12,929 nucleotides of DNA from Gymnopilus junonius (lineage: Eukaryota > Basidiomycota > Agaricomycetes > Agaricales > Galerinaceae). This document shows positions 9,472 through 12,929 of this stretch, one piece after another; within the stretch, counting starts at the first letter, position 1; the number at the start of each line of letters is the position of its first letter. The notes under the pieces were generated by a model that ran no database searches, had not been told where the DNA came from, and saw nothing but the letters and a program-made list of their open reading frames with translations. A program made the translations under genes and the position numbers. The stretch is from the NCBI GenBank assembly GCA_015501075.1, contig JADNYJ010000797.1, forward strand, positions 1 through 12,929, written 5' to 3'.

Positions 9472-9992
9472 TTACTTCTCGGGGTTGGGGTTCCTGGCAA
9501 AAAGAAAAATGTGATTAGCGAATGTGGCAGAGTTAATGGGAGGTAGAAGGGAGTGGAAGATCAGATAGGAGCGAAAGACATTAGATGCTAAGTATCAACA
9601 CAAATAGATTCAGTGTGAACTATGCAAAGATTTGATTCATCTTTAGAAGTGGTGGTGGGGAATGGAAAGAGGGAGTATGAATCATGCAAAAAAAGAACAA
9701 GACACTCACATTCTCCTCTTCCGCCAGGTAATGTGGTAACGTTGACGAAGCTAGAAAGTGATATGAAATATTGCTTCCTGCAGTTCCTCGAGTCAAAATA
9801 CATACCGGCGGTTGTAGAGGATGCGCTTCTTGGCACGGCCCTTGGGGGTCTTTTTCTTTTCCTGCTTGTCAACTTTCGGTGTCTGCGACTTGACTTTACC
9901 AGCGCGGGCAAGAGAACCGTGAACTATAGCGGATCGCCATCAGAGACGATGCTGAAGAGCGTGAAGAACGACAAGGAAGTACCTTTTCCCAT
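9472..9992 (-). CDS. RPS30: 40S ribosomal protein eS30
   Basis: Small basic protein of the 40S ribosomal subunit, about 63 residues. Exons on the minus strand: 9983-9992 (ATG GGA AAA G), 9806-9923, 9710-9750 and 9472-9493. The read-out [20 protein letters not shown], then [17 protein letters not shown] and a last exon encoding NPNPEK-stop match eS30 over its whole length. There is no ubiquitin-like fusion, as is usual in fungi. Introns are 59, 55 and 216 nt. One defect: exon 3 reads GGCGGAAGAGGAGAAT, whereas the conserved GGKRRMN needs one more A (GGAAAGAGG). Without it the frame stops at the exon 3/4 junction, losing the last residues. A broken single essential ribosomal gene is unlikely, so a base-call error is the simplest explanation. 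Divergent from MCU. Confidence 0.95.
9494..9709 (-). other. Long third intron of eS30 (216 nt)
   Basis: Three to four times longer than most introns in the window, with a consensus gtgagt donor and a pyrimidine-rich tract before cag. Ribosomal protein introns often host snoRNAs. I looked for C/D boxes and found no exact RTGATGA C box, only a loose ATGATTC and several CTGA tetramers, so no ncRNA is called. Confidence 0.6.
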
Positions 9993-10201
9993 ATTGTCTT
10001 GAGGATGCGGTTGTCGTTGGAGGCGGTGATGAGTAATGACTAGAAACTGTACAGTTTTAGAAAATAGAGTTTCGGAGTTTAAACTCGCCGTTCTTCTCAC
10101 GTGGCTGAAACGCGAGTCTAAATTTAGAACACGAACCCGTGTCTCTGACGTCAGGAGCATTTCACTGGCAATGCTTTTTGCTACAACGCCTCCTACGGCC
10201 A
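9993..10201. promoter_or_regulatory. Divergent promoter, eS30 / MCU, with four perfect palindromes
   Basis: This 209-bp segment separates two divergent start codons, so it must drive both genes unless the MCU leader is spliced. It holds AAACTGTACAGTTT (10044-10057), GAGTTTAAACTC (10075-10086), TCTAAATTTAGA (10117-10128) and TGACGTCA (10146-10153), each a perfect palindrome, plus a hairpin ACACG-aacc-CGTGT at 10129-10142. TGACGTCA is the classical CRE bound by ATF/CREB-type bZIP factors. The others match no site I can name. Confidence 0.65.
10146..10153. promoter_or_regulatory. CRE-type bZIP site TGACGTCA
   Basis: A perfect full CRE palindrome 48 bases upstream of the MCU start and about 150 bases upstream of the eS30 start. 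In fungi, ATF/CREB-like bZIP factors, often stress-responsive, bind this sequence. Binding here is an inference from the motif and its position. Confidence 0.5.
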
Positions 10202-11544
10202 ATGCTTCCGCCTTCCAGGCTTGGTTCGTTTACAACACATAGACGGCCTACTACAAGGCTTATCCTCCTCCGGGACTACTCGGCCCCGAGTCGCAGCTCT
10301 CTGAACGTCTCGCACTCACAGTTTTTTCAGAGGCCTCGCCTCGGAGTAGATGGAAAGAACGAACATTCAGGAAATGGGTCACAAAAGACAGGAAATTTCT
10401 TAGAGGAAGATGAAATGTTCAGAGTGACGGATAGCAGAGGTTAGAATTGCGACATCGGTTTGAATTCTGTGGAACGAAGATCGTTGACGGTCGTAATTAT
10501 TTCTAGGAAAACTGTCGTCAACGTCATCACATCTTTTCAAATTGGTATTACCTCTCTCAGGTATATCCCACTCATACAGGAAGTCAATGAAAGACCCTTC
10601 AAAAACAATCGATGCTGATGCGGACGTGAACAATCCCAATACACCTCCCAGCGCGCCGCCCACAGTCCTCCTCTTACATCCTTCTCAACCGCTCTCACAC
10701 GTGAGCCGCCTCATATTAGCTTCCCTATCTCCGGCAACACCAGCCATCTCCTTTAGAAGCGTCTCTCCAGAAGGTAGACGTGCATTCCAATGGTCAGACT
10801 CGACTGACTTTGGCGATTTCATCAAAGACGCCGCCCGCTCTGCAGAATTTAAGATATGCATTTCCTACGGCCCCGAAACAGATTCAAACACTCGTATAAC
10901 CTCTGCTGCTGCGCAGGAGGAGGCTCGTGCACCACCGGTTCCTTCAGAAGCCGAAGCTACTTCAAGTGGTCTTGAAGACCAAGACAAACCCAAAGACGAC
11001 CGGACGGAAAAGTACATCACTGTTTCTGTGCCTACCTTTGCCGACCGCACACGTTTTATGACGCATCGACTCAATCTTGCAGAGCAACGTATCCGTGATA
11101 TAGAAGGGCTCAAGGCACTGTGCGATGCTGAAGCTCATCGTGGAGCGCGCAAGATGGCACTTGGCGGATTTGGAATGCTCGTCGTCTACTGGGCTGGAGT
11201 GGCACGCTTGACATTTTGGGACTATGGATGGTTGGTCGAAAATCATCATTTTTGTCCTGAGCGCTTAATAACATACTTCAATTAACAGGGACATCATGGA
11301 ACCAATAACATACCTCTCAGGGCTGTCGACGGTCATTCTTGGATATCTCTGGTATGTTCCTGTCATCGAGTCGGAAATCTGGCATAAATGAAACTGACCT
11401 GTTGTCGCCTTTAGGTTCTTATACCAAGGGCGAGAAGTCTCATACACTTCCGTCCTCGCGCGGAGCATCTCCGCAAGACGCGAAGCGCTCTACAAAGCCC
11501 AAGGGTTTGACATCGAGCGCTGGATAGAACTCGTCAATGAATGA
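10202..11544 (+). CDS. MCU: Mitochondrial calcium uniporter pore subunit
   Basis: Pore-forming subunit of the inner-membrane Ca2+ uniporter, with a matrix-facing N-terminal domain. Exons: 10202-10439, 10507-11230, 11289-11351 and from 11415. The Arg-rich start (MLPPSRLGSFTTHRRP) followed by LLRDYSA looks like a mitochondrial presequence with an R-3 type cleavage site (RDY|S). VPTFADRTRFMTHRLNLAEQ begins the coiled coil; transmembrane helix 1 (about 297-317) contains GGFGMLVVYWAGVARLTFW. The selectivity motif WDIMEP (321-326) is complete, and helix 2 follows (about 326-346). The frame reaches TGA at 11542-11544 after 384 codons, but the same frame continues to TAG 11770-11772 with family-like sequence, so this stop may be an error or a recent nonsense change. 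ATG 10202 is chosen because exon 1 joins exon 2 in phase (AGAG|GA). Confidence 0.9.
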
Positions 11545-11772
11545 AAGGGCCTGCGATCTGAAATAGCTAGGATTGCGCAGGATTATGAAGGGGATGAAGA
11601 GAATGTGAGCGATGCTAAGACTGAGAGTAGTGCCTACTCGGAAAATACGGCCGACCAAGCCGAGGATGATGATACGCTAAGATATAACACGGGCTCAGTG
11701 GACGAGGCCGCTGAAAAGCTCGTTATGAAGAAGAACGGAAAACAGACGAAAGACGCAGGAAAAGGACATTAG
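11545..11772 (+). other. In-frame continuation of MCU after TGA
   Basis: 75 open codons follow the TGA in the same frame. They start KGLRSEIARIAQDYEGDEE, which resembles the usual MCU coiled-coil tail, and then become acidic and low in complexity before a lysine-rich end and TAG. If the TGA is an error (for example from CGA or GCA), the protein would be about 460 residues, a usual length for fungal MCU. Confidence 0.6.
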
Positions 11773-11833
11773 GATGTACACTATATAGATCCCCTGTATA
11801 TACCATTCATTTTAAATTTGTTTACCATATTGG

Positions 11834-12929
11834 TCATAGCCAGAGTGCGTCTGCAACCCTCACTACATCCGCCATCTGCTTCACATCGTGCACACGCACT
11901 ATTAAAGCGCCTTGCTGGACTGCACACGTCACACCAGCAGCCGTTGCCCATGTGCGTTCGTCTGGGCGCGTTTCGCGTCCCTCGGAACCCTCTGAAAGGA
12001 TGACTCCGAGGAAAGACTTTCTTGAGACGCCGATGAGCTGGGGATATCCCGCGAGTGGGTTGCGATAGGCGTCGCTGCCAATTCCTGCAGAATATGAGTA
12101 TCTTTTTTTTTTCTTTCCTTGATGTAGAAACTTTACCTCCAATCTTGATATCAGCCACAACCTCACTCGCACCCCTCAACACCTCCAAATTCCCTTCCAA
12201 AGTCTTGCTGAAACCAATTCCAGGATCGGCAATGACTAACCACCGCCTCACACCTCCCTTGCCGAGGACGATTTCATCCACCTTACGACCCAGCTCAACA
12301 CGGACACCCTCCAACGTCAAACCTCCTTCAGGCTCCGCATATGCATACTGCCCATAATCCTTCTCCTTCCCAGCATCTCCTCTCGAATGCATCAAAATGA
12401 CGGGGACAGCACACTCCCTTGTGATGGCTTTCATCTTCTCCATATAGTCCGCTGCGTTCTTCCCCGCTCAGAAGTGGGAGAGGGCGAAGGCCATGCATCG
12501 GGTCCAGTGAAAGCGTATACGTCGTTGATGCAATTTGCCCCTGCCTTCAGGGCCGCATGTGCTACCTCTGGACGGAAGGTGTCAACACTGATGGGGGTGT
12601 TTAGGACGCGTTTAATGACTTCGTCTGAGAATGCGACAGCCGCAGGTGTTGCTGCACTTGAAGGCCCATCTTCGTCTTCGGCAGTACTTTCAGTGCCTTG
12701 AGACAAAATACTTCTCAAAAGGCTTTCATCCCGCATAGCCTGGACAGCAGGTACCACGCGTGCAATTTCCTCTTGAGGACTAACGAAAGCCGCCCCAGGA
12801 CGCGTCGAGTACCCTCCAATGTCAATAACCGTAGCACCAGCGGCTACAGCCCCATAGACATATCTCAGTGCAGCAGGCAAAGGTATCATGCCTAGACCAT
12901 CGGAGAATGAGTCGGGAGTGACGTTGAGT
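11834..12929 (-). CDS. FOL1: Dihydropteroate synthase domain of folate-synthesis protein (5' partial)
   Basis: Condenses p-aminobenzoate with 6-hydroxymethyl-dihydropterin pyrophosphate to dihydropteroate; it is the target of sulfonamides. In fungi DHPS is normally the C-terminal part of a protein with aldolase and pyrophosphokinase domains, which would lie beyond the window edge. In order: LNVTPDSFSDG at the edge, DIGGYSTRPGA (pABA loop, Thr and Pro both present), SVDTFRPEVA, NDVYAF, LMHSRGDAG, DPGIGFSKT and SRKSFLG. One intron at 12085-12136; stop TGA at 11834-11836. A Ser/Glu/Ala-rich insert of about 30 residues sits before SVDT. One defect: near 12462-12469 the minus strand reads GAGCGGGG, where GAGGCGGGG would keep the frame into AGKNAADYMEKM. 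A single missing G in a housekeeping gene suggests a base-call error. Tail to tail with MCU. Confidence 0.93.

Noticed and set aside
11542..11544. Selenocysteine at the MCU TGA.
   Set aside because: Selenoprotein machinery is generally absent from mushroom-forming fungi, the MCU family has no selenocysteine here, and no SECIS-like element was evident.
1..12929. CRISPR arrays, bacterial operons, prophage or tRNA genes.
   Set aside because: No regularly spaced repeats or cloverleaf-like sequence were seen, and the genes are spliced and eukaryotic.

Overview
This looks like nuclear DNA of a filamentous fungus, most likely a mushroom-forming basidiomycete (Agaricomycetes). The evidence is the dense layout with genes on both strands and many short GT-AG introns (about 47-94 nt, one of 216 nt). 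The gene content also fits: a FunK1-type fungal kinase, fungal hemerythrin-like (HHE) proteins, a stand-alone ribosomal protein eS30 and a fungal dihydropteroate synthase. I cannot name the species.

Layout from left to right: a 5'-truncated HHE gene (+, 1-953); a five-exon protein kinase gene (-, 1004-2812); about 1 kb without a recognisable gene; a second HHE paralog (-, 3852-4848) broken by several single-base indels; about 560 bp of intergenic DNA; SEC11, the signal peptidase catalytic subunit (-, 5413-6291); a divergently oriented, interrupted FunK1 kinase (+, about 6641-8865); about 600 bp without a convincing gene; RPS30/eS30 (-, 9472-9992); a 209-bp divergent promoter rich in perfect palindromes; the mitochondrial calcium uniporter pore protein MCU (+, 10202-11544, with an in-frame extension to 11772); and the dihydropteroate synthase end of the folate-synthesis protein (-, 11834 to beyond 12929).

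The genes do not form one pathway. SEC11 (ER signal cleavage), eS30 (ribosome), MCU (mitochondrial Ca2+ uptake) and FOL1/DHPS (folate) are housekeeping genes. The left third is more lineage-specific: two paralogous HHE genes with four matching intron positions lie on either side of a kinase.

The most important caveat is that several conserved genes are each broken by a single-base indel (SEC11, eS30, DHPS), and MCU and FunK1 carry in-frame stops. So many breaks in housekeeping genes within 13 kb point to residual base-calling or assembly errors, many of them at homopolymers, rather than biology. The second HHE copy has six indels in 1 kb and may be a real pseudogene as well. Exon boundaries were worked out by eye from splice motifs, reading phase and family knowledge. 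I found no clear undescribed system; the best leads are the palindrome array at 10044-10153 and the HHE-kinase-HHE neighbourhood.
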